From NCBI GenBank assembly GCA_003415625.1, contig PYIU01000010.1:124001-188000 (forward strand): a stretch of 64,000 nt of DNA, in the 5' to 3' direction. Of this stretch, positions 1 to 11,099 are shown piece after piece (position 1 is the first letter of the stretch; the number at the start of each line of letters is the position of its first letter). Under the pieces are notes generated by a model. That model was not told the DNA's origin. It worked only from the letters and a program-made list of their open reading frames with translations, and ran no database searches. The translations under genes and the position numbers were made by a program. Source of the DNA: Aquanectria penicillioides (Eukaryota; Ascomycota; Sordariomycetes; Hypocreales; Nectriaceae).

Positions 1-1168
1 AAATATTTAAAGGAAGTCTAAAAGGGTTTTATATTAAATATATAGAGATTGCTTAAGGCTATAAAGTGCCTTTTATAGTTTATAGACTTTTATTATAGTA
101 TCTTTATATTCTTTTAGCTATTTAATATAGATTTCTTTATTAATATTACTATAAAGGAAGGCTATTTTAATATTTATTTATTCCACTTTAAGACTTAAGG
201 TAGCAGTAATAGTAAAGAGGGCCTTATAGCTTATAGGCTTAATAATAGATATAAAGGTTTTATAATAATTAATTCCTTCTTTTTATTTAAAGCCTTAGAC
301 TATAAAGTGTGCTTTATATTAAATAGTTTAGCCCTTACTATTCTTTTTCTCTTTATAAATCTATTTGCCTTTAAGGGGTGTTTTTCCTTATAGGCAATCT
401 ATAAGTTCTTAAGTGCTATTTTCTTAAAGCAATTTAATTTCTATATCTATTGCTTATTTTTAATTATTTTATTTAATTAAATATCTTGCCTTTTTATAAA
501 ACTTAAGTTTAATAAATTCAATAGATCCTATAAATAGGGCTAGTTATAATAAAGATTTAAATATAAGGTCTTAATATAATAGTACTATATAGTTCCTATT
601 AAAATGCATTGCCCTTATAGGGGTATCCTAAGCTTAAGGTATTTATTAAAAGTTTTATTTAATATTTTATATATTTTAACTATAGGGTTAATTGTTTATA
701 TCTATTAATTATTCCCTATAGTTAATACTATAATAGTATTGCTTAATAGTAATAGTATTTGCTCTTTTAGTTTAATATATAAAGCAAATATAATAGCTTA
801 AATTGGCTTTAGTAGAGCTTAATCTTAAGGTAAAGGGATATTTATAGAAATATTTTAATATTTTATATTATTTATATTTAAATTATTCTTTAATTGCTTT
901 TACTTTTTAAAAGATATTTTATTAAAATTAATATTATTTATTATAAAGATCTTATTATTATTATTAATAAAAATATAGTTTTTACTCCTTTAATAGCCTA
1001 AAAGTTTACACTTAATTATCTTATCTTTTATCTTCTTTTATTAAGCAAATAAAAGTAAGGCCTAACTTTTATATTTTAAAATATAAATATAACTTAAGTT
1101 AAGTTTCTTATTTATTTAAGCTTTCTATAGGGTTTTATCTATTTTAATAATTAATAAAATATTTTAAT
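1..1168 (-). mobile_element. Ty1/copia element, C-terminal part (integrase end and RT), RIP-degraded
   Basis: Reading the minus strand with TAA/TAG taken as mutated Gln codons gives a copia reverse transcriptase start between about 420 and 1. It contains a PLKGKWIYKEK-like block, then a KAHFIVQGFKQKEGI-like block, then a KALYSLKQS-like block, the three landmark blocks of copia RT. Between about 1,140 and 850 the same strand resembles the copia integrase C-terminal region. The element runs off the left edge, so the rest of RT and RNase H lie outside. It ends at the 311 bp repeat at 1,174 and resumes beyond 18,648. It cannot code as it stands because of many stops. Confidence 0.75.
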
Positions 1169-1173
1169 AGTAT

Positions 1174-1484
1174 TATTATATATATAAATTATATAATAAA
1201 TAGTACTTTTAAATAGTTAGCCTTTATATCTTTTAAGTAAAGGTTAATAATCTATAAATACATTTATACTTTAGGATCTATTATTATAGTAGTCTTAAGA
1301 TATAAGTTAAGTAAAGTTTAATATATAATTAATTATTACTTATAGCTAAACTATTAATTCTAATATAATTATAGAGCCTATATTTATGCTTTTTAGTATA
1401 ACTATAAAATAAATAGTATAATAGTTCTATTATTAAAACTATTACTTTTAATACTATTTATAATAAAATAAATAAACTATAATA
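1174..1484. repeat. Left copy of 311 bp direct repeat (probable LTR)
   Basis: This block aligns without gaps to 18,332-18,642 in the same orientation. About 16 differences are visible; all but one are transitions, as expected when two identical copies are independently hit by C-to-T mutation. The 5 bases before it (agtat) match the 5 bases after the right copy (aatat) except for one G/A transition, which fits a target-site duplication. Its ends, TA...TA, could be a mutated TG...CA. A polypyrimidine stretch follows at about 1,495-1,505. Confidence 0.75.
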
Positions 1485-2311
1485 AGTAATAGTAATTACT
1501 TCTTTTTATTATATAGCTATAATCCCTATTAAGTATTTAAAAGTTAATAATTTATAAAGGGATAATAGAAATATTAATAGAATTACTAAAATTAATAGTA
1601 AGAGCTAAATAAATAAGACTAGCTAATTTAAAAAGGAATTTTTCCTTTTTTAAAACTAAACTATAATTAATAAGCTATAATTAATAGATCTAGCTATAAT
1701 CTAAAGGTTTTAAACCTTCTTATTATAAAATCCAACTTGTACTATAAAAGGAATTACTTTAATAGATTCTTCTATTTTTAATAAATTAAAGGATCTATTC
1801 TATTTTATTTAGTAATACTCTATAGGTCTTGCGACAAGTAGTGCTTCTATACTGTTTTTAATAGAGGAAAAACCATATATATAAGATATTAGATAAAAAC
1901 CCCTATATCCCTTACTTGCTAGCCCCTTATTTGTCTCTATAGATTAGAATTAATTGGACATTAATTGTGCCTTTTATAGTTTAATATATATTAACTACCT
2001 TTCTCCTACTTTTACTTATGATAACTATACTATTAATTGGCCCTATAGGAACAGTATATTATTATACCTAAAATTTACAGCTAGAAAGACTGCTAAAGAT
2101 CTTGCGCTTTAATTGCAGCCTAAGTTTATTTAAGAGCTATAGGGCTAGGCTCTTACAGGCCCTGCCCAAACCTATAGCCTTACTATTATAGGTTAGGCTT
2201 GCTGGGATAACGCTCTAGAAGCGGCTGAGTTTTTTGCTACTAGCTATAAGCTAGGCTGCTTTTAAGTTCCCCTTGCCTTGCCTGGGTGGACCAATCTTAA
2301 GTAGGTAAAAA

Positions 2312-2391
2312 GAGGTGCCCTAATGGGATTTGAACTCACTTCCTCTATATTGAGGGCTTTTAGGCGGTAACCACTCTACTATAAAGGGGGA
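2312..2391 (-). pseudogene. tRNA-like remnant (tRNA pseudogene or SINE head)
   Basis: On the minus strand an A-box-like segment (complement of 2,366-2,384, reading TATAGTAGAGTGGTTACC) is followed at tRNA-like spacing by a B-box-like segment (complement of 2,325-2,337, GAGTTCAAATCCC) and a 3' end reading AGGGCACC. The 5' end does not pair cleanly with that 3' end, and the B box carries an A where C is invariant, so a working tRNA is unlikely. The flanks at 2,090-2,340 are less AT-rich than their surroundings. A tRNA-derived SINE is the other explanation. The anticodon cannot be assigned with confidence. Confidence 0.5.
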
Positions 2392-4799
2392 TCTATTTTA
2401 TTAAATATATAATAATAATAGTAAACTATAAAATATTAATTAGCCTTAAGAAAAAGCTTTTTTTATTTATTAAAATATTATTAATTAATATATAATTATA
2501 TTTACTTAAAAAAAAATAGTTAAAAGCATTATTTTAAATATTAAAATAGTAAGATTAATATTAAAAAAGTGCTTAAAGGCATAATACTTAAGCTCCTTAA
2601 AGGACTTTAATTGCAATTAAGAATTTATAGTTAATTAAAAAGGATTTACTAAAAAAAAAAAAAAGGCAGTAATCTTTAATACCTTTAATTAAAGACTTTT
2701 AATAGAAAAAGAGAAGGAATTAATAAATAATCTATTATTTTTATAAAGATTACTATAGGACCTATTTTAATAAAGGAAAGGGGATTTAATAGACCCTAAA
2801 GAATTAAAGGGTTTATTAAGTAAAGGCTAAATATTAACCTTAATCTTATTAAACCTAATACTAATAGAGATAAATTCTACTAGCAGCTAGAAAACCTTTA
2901 GTTTAAAGGAATTATTAAAATCTTTTAATACTATTAAATAAAGTATAAAACTTAACTCTTTAATAGCAATAGTATAAGCAATCTACTAATAACTAAAAAA
3001 AGTAAAACTATTAAACTAAGCGCTATTTATAGAGAAAGTTACTATTGCCTTAATAAATCCTATATTTTAGGCTTAAATTTAGCTGCTAAAAGCAAGTACT
3101 TTAGTAATAGTTTAAAATTACTATATTAGGCCTTTAGTTTTGCCTATTAAAAAGCCTTTATTAATTAAATAGGGTTAGAAATTAAGGATCTATAACTAAA
3201 GCTAGCCTTATAACTTATAGTACCTAAAGTATAAGAATAAAGGTATATTAAGCTATATAAATAGTTTTTTATATTAACTACCTTTAGGACTAATAATATT
3301 AAAACTGCCTTAATGGAATATAAGAGCGCTTAATTAAGCACTAACTTTTGCATTAAAGTTTTATAAGAATAATATTTAACTTTAAGATATAGGCCTCTTT
3401 TAGCCTAATATAAAAGAAGGGAATACTAATAATAAAGATATATTTTATAATAGAAAATAGATTATTTTTAGCAATATTAAACTATAAATTAATGCATTTA
3501 GATTTTATTAAATAAATGCTAATTTTAATATTTAAAAATATATTTGCATAAATTTATAGAGTTTATTCTATAGATTTACATTTATTTAATATTACTATTA
3601 ATTAAACTAAAATAAAAGGGAAGAGCTATAAAAACAATTAATTAATATACTATATATATACCTTTATAAAGAATTTAAGATAAAGCTAAATAATGCAATA
3701 AAGTAGCTAAAATTAGCTAAATATATTAAGACTAATATTATAAAAGATATTTTTATATAAGTATTTACTATAAAAGTCTTTATAAAAGAGTAGGCTTTTA
3801 GCTATATAGCTAATATTTAGCTCCTTTTTATAGTTTATATAAAACTAAATCTAAAGCTAAAAGTACTTTATTTAGTACTAATAGTATAAAATATAAGATC
3901 TTTATTCTTAAGGGCAATTAATAAAAAGTAATATTAGCTTAAAGATAAGCTTTAAGCTATACCTTAAGGGATTAGTAGACCTAATATAAAAAAGGCATTT
4001 ATTGCTAATAAAAGTAATAGATTTAATAATATAACTAAAAATAAAGAAATGCATTAAAAATACTAAAATAAAGGAAACTATTTTAATAGATAGTATTAAA
4101 TTATACCTTTAAAGTGCTTTAGTAATTAAGAAACTTAATATAGAAACTTAACCCTAAAGAAGCCTAAAATGGACTAATAGAAGATAAAACCTTAATAGAA
4201 TAATTAATTGCATAAATAATAGAGAAATAATAACTATAATATATATATATTTACTTAAGAGTAAAATAGTAAGAATTAACTACCTTTATAAAGATTTAAT
4301 TAATATTAATATTAAAAGGGAGCCTTAAATAATAAAGCTAATCTTTTAGAGGTTTAGCTATATTATAATAATAAAGGATTTTATTAAAGATATTAAGAAC
4401 TATTAAATAGTAAATATATATTAATAAAAAAAGGGGATAATTTTAATAAATTATTAAAAGGTTTTTTTGCTAAAAAGAATAAAGATAATTTAGCTTTTAT
4501 AGAAGTCTATTATATAAATAAAAAAAGAATAAAAGATATAAACTTTATATTAAAAATAGGCTAAGTTATTAAAGCTATAGATAGGCCTAACTTTTATTAA
4601 TATTTAGAAAAGAAAGTAAATACTTACCTTAAGCTATTAATTAAATTTAATAATAAAGGCAATTTCTATAATATTTATATTAATATTAAAACTTTAATAG
4701 TTTTAGTTAATAAAAAATAGTTAAAAGCCTATATAATAAAAGTAATATAAAAGCAATAAGCCCTAAAAAGAGTAAATAAAGTTAATATTAATATAAAAA

Positions 4800-7700
4800 T
4801 CTTAAAATTAATTACCTTTAACTTTTATATACCTAAAATTGCTAAAAATAAAAAAGTATCTATATATTTTATAATAACTATAAATATTATAAAACAATTA
4901 AAACTTAAAATATTAATAGAAATAAACTTTCTATTTAAATATAAAGCTAAGGTTAATTTTATTAACTTTAGTATTATATTTTGCTTAGCCTATAATATAA
5001 TCTTTAGGGCAGAAGTATTTTAAATGCATTAAGAAAACTTTATTAAAGCAATAATTAGCATAAGTATAATAGTAATTGCATTAAAGGAAATTGCTTTTAT
5101 TTAAGCTAATTAAAAGGACTTTTTTAACTTTAAAGATGCTTAAAGAAATCTAAAGGCCTATTACTTTTAATTTTCCTATAGTGCTATTTTTAATACTATA
5201 GTAAATAAAATTACTTTAAGATTAATTTAGATTTATAATGCTAGCAATAAGAAGCTAGTTATAAAATAGCAATAATAAATAGAATAAATTGCTAATTATA
5301 ATAAAGAGAAGAAAGCTAACTATATTAAAATGGACAAAAGCATCTCTAGCCTATAAGGAAAGAAATTTAACTCTATAGAAGGATTTTTAGCTGCTATAAA
5401 AAGGGATAATTTATTAAAAGAAAATAAGGGATTTAATCTATTTAAGATTAATGCTAGTACTTTAAGCTATAAGATTTCTAGACCTAAAGATATCCTTAAT
5501 ATTAAAAATAAATATAAAGTATATATAGCCTATTTAAATTAAGCAGTAATAAAAAGGATTTATAATATAATAGATAGATATAATATTTATAGGAATAAAG
5601 GGATTATTTTTATACTTAAGGAAATAAAGATATAAATAGACTTAATAGATAAATAGTAAAATTAAAAATGTATAGTTAGGAAATACCTATTAGGCACTAA
5701 AGATTATACCTTATTAAATAAAAAATACAATAAGCTATAAGCAAAAGGCAAAATAGAATTAATAGATTAATTGGCCTTAATAGTATGCTTTATTTTTATT
5801 ATTTAAAGGGTAGTAAATAGCAAAAGAAAAGAAAGAGTTATAATTAATCTATAATTACTTAATTAATTAGCTATACTTAATGCCTACCCTTTATTTAATT
5901 AATTTAATATTATAGCTAATATAAAAGGCAAGAAATTTTACTCTATAATAAATAGATTAAAGTTTTTTTATTAGCTGCCTATCTTAAGTGCCTATAAAAA
6001 CTATATAGTTATTATATTTAATAGAGAACTTAAGGTTTTTAATATTGTATTAATAGAATTTAAGAATGCATTAGTATTTATATAAAGGTTTATAGATTAA
6101 CTTTTTAGGGAATATAAACACTTTATATAAGCCTATATTAATAATATAATTGTCTTTTTTAATATTTTAAATAACTATTTAAAGCACTTAAAAATTATCT
6201 TAAGGTTAATATAGAATAATAGGCTATAAATTGCAATAAAGAAATCCTTTTTTAGATACCTTATAGTATAGCTATTAGGTTTTATTATTAATAGTAAAGG
6301 AATCTATAAAATAAGCAATAGATTAAAGGCATTTATAAAAATAACCTTTTTAAAGAATCTATTAATACTTAAAACCTTTATTAAAATAGTAGGATACCTA
6401 TAGTAAGGGATTTTATAGTATAATATTTAAATCTAACCTTTATAGATATAAAAAACAGTAATATTGCAATAAGCTAAAAAGCAATAATTAATTTTAATTA
6501 AGCTATTAAAATTAGCTTAAAGAAAGAAAGTAATAACCTAAATGTTTAAATTAATAAAAAAAAAATTAAAAGCATTTTAGGACTTAAAAACCTTTTTAAG
6601 AATGCAATTCCTTTTTTATTATTATAATTTAATAAAGCCTTTATTTTTTAAGCTAAATATATATAAAAATGGATTTAAGTTATATATCTTCTAGCTCTAT
6701 AGGGACTAAAATAGAATTAGCATTTTAAGCAAAAATATTCTAGCTATTTAATTAAAACTAATACTATTTCTTTTAAAGTTAACCTCTTTAATAGAATAGA
6801 GCTATAATTCCATTAAGGCAAAAGTAATAGCAATTGCTTAAGCTATTAAAAAGCTATAAAAAATAGTTTAATTTAATTGCAATTTAATTAATATTATAAT
6901 AGATTATATTACTATAAAAGGGATTATAATATATATTTCCTTTAATATAATAGACCTTAATAAAGCTAATCTAAAGCTTGCTAAGATCTTTAATTATCTC
7001 TTTAGATTTAATTTAAAAATATTCTATATTTTTAGAACCCTTAATATAGTTTTAAATACTCTTTTAAGGCTATTAATAGAGAAACTACTCTATTGGCAAG
7101 CTATAGATAGCTATTTTAATAAGCTAAATGCTAAAGCTAATATAGTAAAAGCTAATGCAATTAAAATTGCAATATTACTTAAATTCTATAAAGAAATGCT
7201 TAAGGGATATAGTAAGAATCTAAAACTTAATAGAATCTATATCTATATCTAAAAGATTTAATAAAATAATACTTAAAACCTATAGAAAAAGCAATATATA
7301 AACCCATTCTATTTATAAGAGCTAGCAAAAGATAGATTACTTTATTATATAGATTATAAAGAGTAAAAAAGACTTTATATTTTTAGGCTAGCAATTAAAA
7401 CTATTTTTATAACTATTTATAATAACTTATAGTATATTAAAATCTTTAAGATTTTATATAAATTAAGCTATATTTATTTCTATAAAATAAATAAAATAGT
7501 AAGGAAGTTTATTATATATTGCTTAATATATAAAGAGAATTTAATAAATAAAAGACTATTAATAGGCAAACTAAAGTTAATTTCTATAGTTCTATAATTA
7601 TTTTATATTATTGCATTAAACTTTATAATTAACCTTCCTAAAGTTATATCTATAGATATAGTATAGGCAATTCTAAACTATAATAAGCTAAATTAGCTAT

Positions 7701-8730
7701 ATTTAATAAACTATTTATTTTTAAAGAAAACTATTTTTATATTAAGGCATTTAATATATACTATATAGAATTAGGCATTTATTCTATTAAGGGTATTGCT
7801 TTTATGCAATTAAAGAATACCTATATATATTTTTAGCAATTAAGACCTAAAGTTTATAAGTAATATATAAAGAGCTATATTAGCCTTTTTTAATATAAGG
7901 GTCTTTATATTTACTATATATTACTTTTAAACTAATAGTATATCTAAAAGGAAAAACTAAATAATAAAAATTGCAATATAGTATTATACTACTATAAAGC
8001 TAAATATACCCTAAATATAGGCGCTTTTAGTAATTTAATATAACCTAAATAATATAATTGCTTTAGCTATAGATTACTTATTAAATAAATTACTATATAG
8101 TTTTAAACTAAAAATAATTATTAAATTTACTGCTAAAAGTAAAGTTATTAATTAAAAAGCTAATAGAACTGCATTAAAGGTTTTATATAAATTATATTTA
8201 TAGAAAGTATAACTTTTAATAGATATAGCAGCTATACTATTAAAGATTTAATATAATTAATATTATTAATTAATTAAAATTAATAAAGAAAATATTATTT
8301 ATTTATAGCTATATAAAGAATACTATTTACTAAAAAAACTAAAGTATAAATAGTCTTTTATTAAAGCCAAATCCTATAAGGTAATCTATAAGATCTATAG
8401 TTAAGCTATTAAACTTAACTTCCCTTTATATTAATAGATGCATTTAATAGTCTTTATTGCCTAAATATAGAAACTAAAGTAAGGGAATAACCCTTTTAAT
8501 TGCATACTATTACTACTATTAGCTATTAAAATTAATAGGGATAAGGCAGTAAGCTAATAGAAAGTAAATAGAATTATTTAGCAAAAGATTTAATAGTATA
8601 AATAGAGGCTAATATATTACTTTTTATTGTAATAAAAAGGATATACTATTAAAAATAATAAATAAATAAATAAAATTAAATTAAGGGAGAATGCTTTTAA
8701 TTTTATTAATAAATACTTAATTACTAACCC
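4800..8730 (+). mobile_element. Ty3/gypsy chromovirus-type pol, RIP-degraded
   Basis: If TAA and TAG are read as Gln, one frame stays open across most of this stretch and shows the Ty3/gypsy order. A protease-end/linker region lies at about 4.8-5.0 kb. Reverse transcriptase is at about 5.70-6.43 kb, with landmarks corresponding to YPLP, the YIDDI box (here AYINNIIVF) and the LLGF motif. RNase H is at about 6.78-7.09 kb, and integrase at about 7.28-8.24 kb, beginning with a degraded zinc-binding region. A chromodomain-like tail with a QQKGYT block (from WKGYG) is at about 8.50-8.70 kb. Gag should lie upstream at about 2.6-4.6 kb but is too eroded to define. Dozens of stops mean it is dead. Which LTRs belong to it is unresolved. 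Confidence 0.8.
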
Positions 8731-10960
8731 TATATTATAGGAAAAAGAATATAAAAAAAAAGGTTAGAAATTGCTATAAGGCATAATAAATCTAGCATTT
8801 AAATAGCTAAAAGCTGTTTATTAATTTTTATTATTATAAGAAAATTCTTTTTTATATATTTACTATTTAATTTAAAAGAATTTAATATAAAGGTAGCTAA
8901 ATTCTATAAAAAAGGGAATATTTAAAATAGATTAATAGTAATTTACAATTAGCTTACTTAATATATAATTAAAGTAATTAAGTAAAGTAAATAATTAAAT
9001 GCCTATATAGCATAAAGGTAACTACTATAGCTTAATATACCTCTTTTAACTTCTTTAATCTTATATAACCTTTATTTTCTATTTTTATATATAGCCCTAT
9101 ATTTTATTGATTTTAATAGTATAAGTGCTAAAACCTATTGCTTATTAAACTTTTTAGCTTTTCTTCTTTATTTTATATAAATATTTAACTACTATAAAAA
9201 CTATTATTTATACTATTAGATTTAGTATCTTTACTATTAGTTTTAGCCTTTTTACTATTAATTTCTATACTTTTCTCTATCTCTTTTTAGTAAATATCTA
9301 TATAATAGCTAGCTTAATGCTTGCTATATTAAATCTAGCACCTTTACTGCTAATCTTAGCTCCTTTACTGCTAATTTTAGCACCCCTTTATAGCTTAAGC
9401 CCCTTTAGCTTTAGACCTTTTACTATTAGCTAGCAGTAATATAGAACTTATTGCTATATATTAATAAATTAAGCAATAAAACAATATATATAAAGCTTAT
9501 TTTATTAAAAAGAAGTATAAATCTATTAATTAATTTATTAAAAACTATATTAATTAATCTTTCTTTAATAAATATAAAGTCTTTTATAATAATATTTTAT
9601 TTAGACTTTTAAATAAGCATTAAATATTATTTAATAAATATAATAAGCTTATTAATACTTATAATAATAATAGCAATAAATTTAATATTAATATTAATAA
9701 TTCTAATACTATAATATTATTAACTATAGTATTTCTAGCAAAAAATAATAATTTAATAGAATCTATCTATAATTTTACTATTAATTGCAATTATATTAAT
9801 AATAATATTAGCCTTTTTAATAAAGACTTAAATACTAGTATATAATAACTTTAGGATAATATAAATATATTAATATAGATAGAAAAGAAAAAGAATTTAA
9901 ATTAAAATTAAAAGTTTTTATCTTTAAATAATAAAATAAAGAATAAAAATAAAGAAAATAATAAAAAGATTATAATAATTAATAGAGAATATACTAAATA
10001 TAGTAGAAAGAGTATTAGTAGAAAGACCTTAAAAGGAAAGACTTCTATTTAATATAGTAAAAGGGATTTAAATGCTTAAAATGCAAATTAAAATCTTATT
10101 GCTTTAACTATTAGCACTTATAAAGGATTTAAATAGAAGGTAGATATTTCTATAAGTAGGGGTTTAGCCTATTATAAATACAATAAATTAATAGAAATAA
10201 TAAAATTAAAGAATAATAGAATTAATACTAAAAGCACTATAATCTATAGTAATTACTATTTTTTAAGTAAATTAATTAATAGGCTAAAAAGCTAAAAGCA
10301 AAATAATATATTTATTTACCTTATTTATAACTTTTAGCTTTATAGCCTAAAGGGTACTTTTAGCAATAAATTTAATAAATTCTACTCTTTAATAAACCTT
10401 TTTATTAAGTATAAAGAAGTTATTAATTAATACTATATTTATTTATTTATTAATACTTTATAGACCTATAAGATAGATAGTGCTTCTATACTATATAAAT
10501 AAAGAAAAAAAACTATACTAATAGAGTAAAAACCTTTATTTAATATAATATTAGGCCTATTATAGGTTCTCTATAGAAGGGCATTAAATTAAAAGTTAGT
10601 TTAGTGCTATTACTAAAATATTCTATTTACCTAATTATAGGGTTAATAAGCAAAGTGAAAGTAGGGCCTATAATAGGCCTAAATTGTCTATACTATAGGC
10701 CTATTGCAAGAAGTAAGGCGCTAATCTAATGCTAGCTAGCAGCCAGCTGGCTGCCAGCTATCTAAATGCTATTATTATTATTTCTTAATCTTTATAAGTA
10801 TACCTAATTCCTTTTTCTTTTTTCTTTTTTTATATACCTCTATAAAAGCTTTCTATTGCCTTTAAGTATATACTTTACTAATACATTATTTGTATAGAAT
10901 ACCCAACTTATATAAGCGCTAATTACTATTTCTATTACTATTTTATACTAATTGTATATA
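8731..10960. other. AT-rich tract, probably the 3' part of the gypsy element and another decayed repeat
   Basis: No ORF survives. With stops read as Gln, the plus strand at about 9.45-10.55 kb gives a long Asn/Lys-rich, low-complexity protein-like stretch that I cannot assign to a family. A segment at 10,479-10,535 resembles 1,843-1,905 (shared string agtgcttctatact and similar flanks), so the two places probably derive from one repeat family. Nothing else is recognisable. Confidence 0.4.
10739..10754. repeat. 16 bp perfect palindrome
   Basis: The string gcagccagctggctgc is its own reverse complement. It sits in a GC-richer patch (about 10,715-10,760) with further imperfect symmetry (gctagctagc on the left, ccagcta on the right). 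It is one of the few islands inside the AT-rich region that keeps many CA and TG dinucleotides; almost all of them lie in GCA, TGC or CAG/CTG contexts. Its function is unknown. Confidence 0.6.
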
Positions 10961-10968
10961 GTTAAGGA

Positions 10969-11077
10969 CAATAACTATAACAATAATAATAACAATAATA
11001 ATAATAATAATAGCAATAATAACAATAATAATAACTATAACCACAACTATAACTACAACCACAACCATAACTATAAC
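10969..11077 (+). repeat. Simple-sequence tract of CAA/TAA/CTA-type triplets
   Basis: The tract is about 110 bp of AAC/AAT/AACT-type units. It starts with caataataataac units and becomes more C-rich toward its right end (accacaactataactacaac). It keeps several CA dinucleotides outside the GCA context, unlike the rest of the island, so it may have formed after the main mutation episode or may escape it. Confidence 0.8.
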
Positions 11078-11099
11078 GGTTTGTATATACTATAGGCCT

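Noticed and set aside
10969..11077. CRISPR-like or telomeric array
   Set aside because: It is an irregular triplet-type simple repeat without unique spacers, and it is not a TTAGGG-type telomere; a fungal nuclear genome would not carry a CRISPR array.
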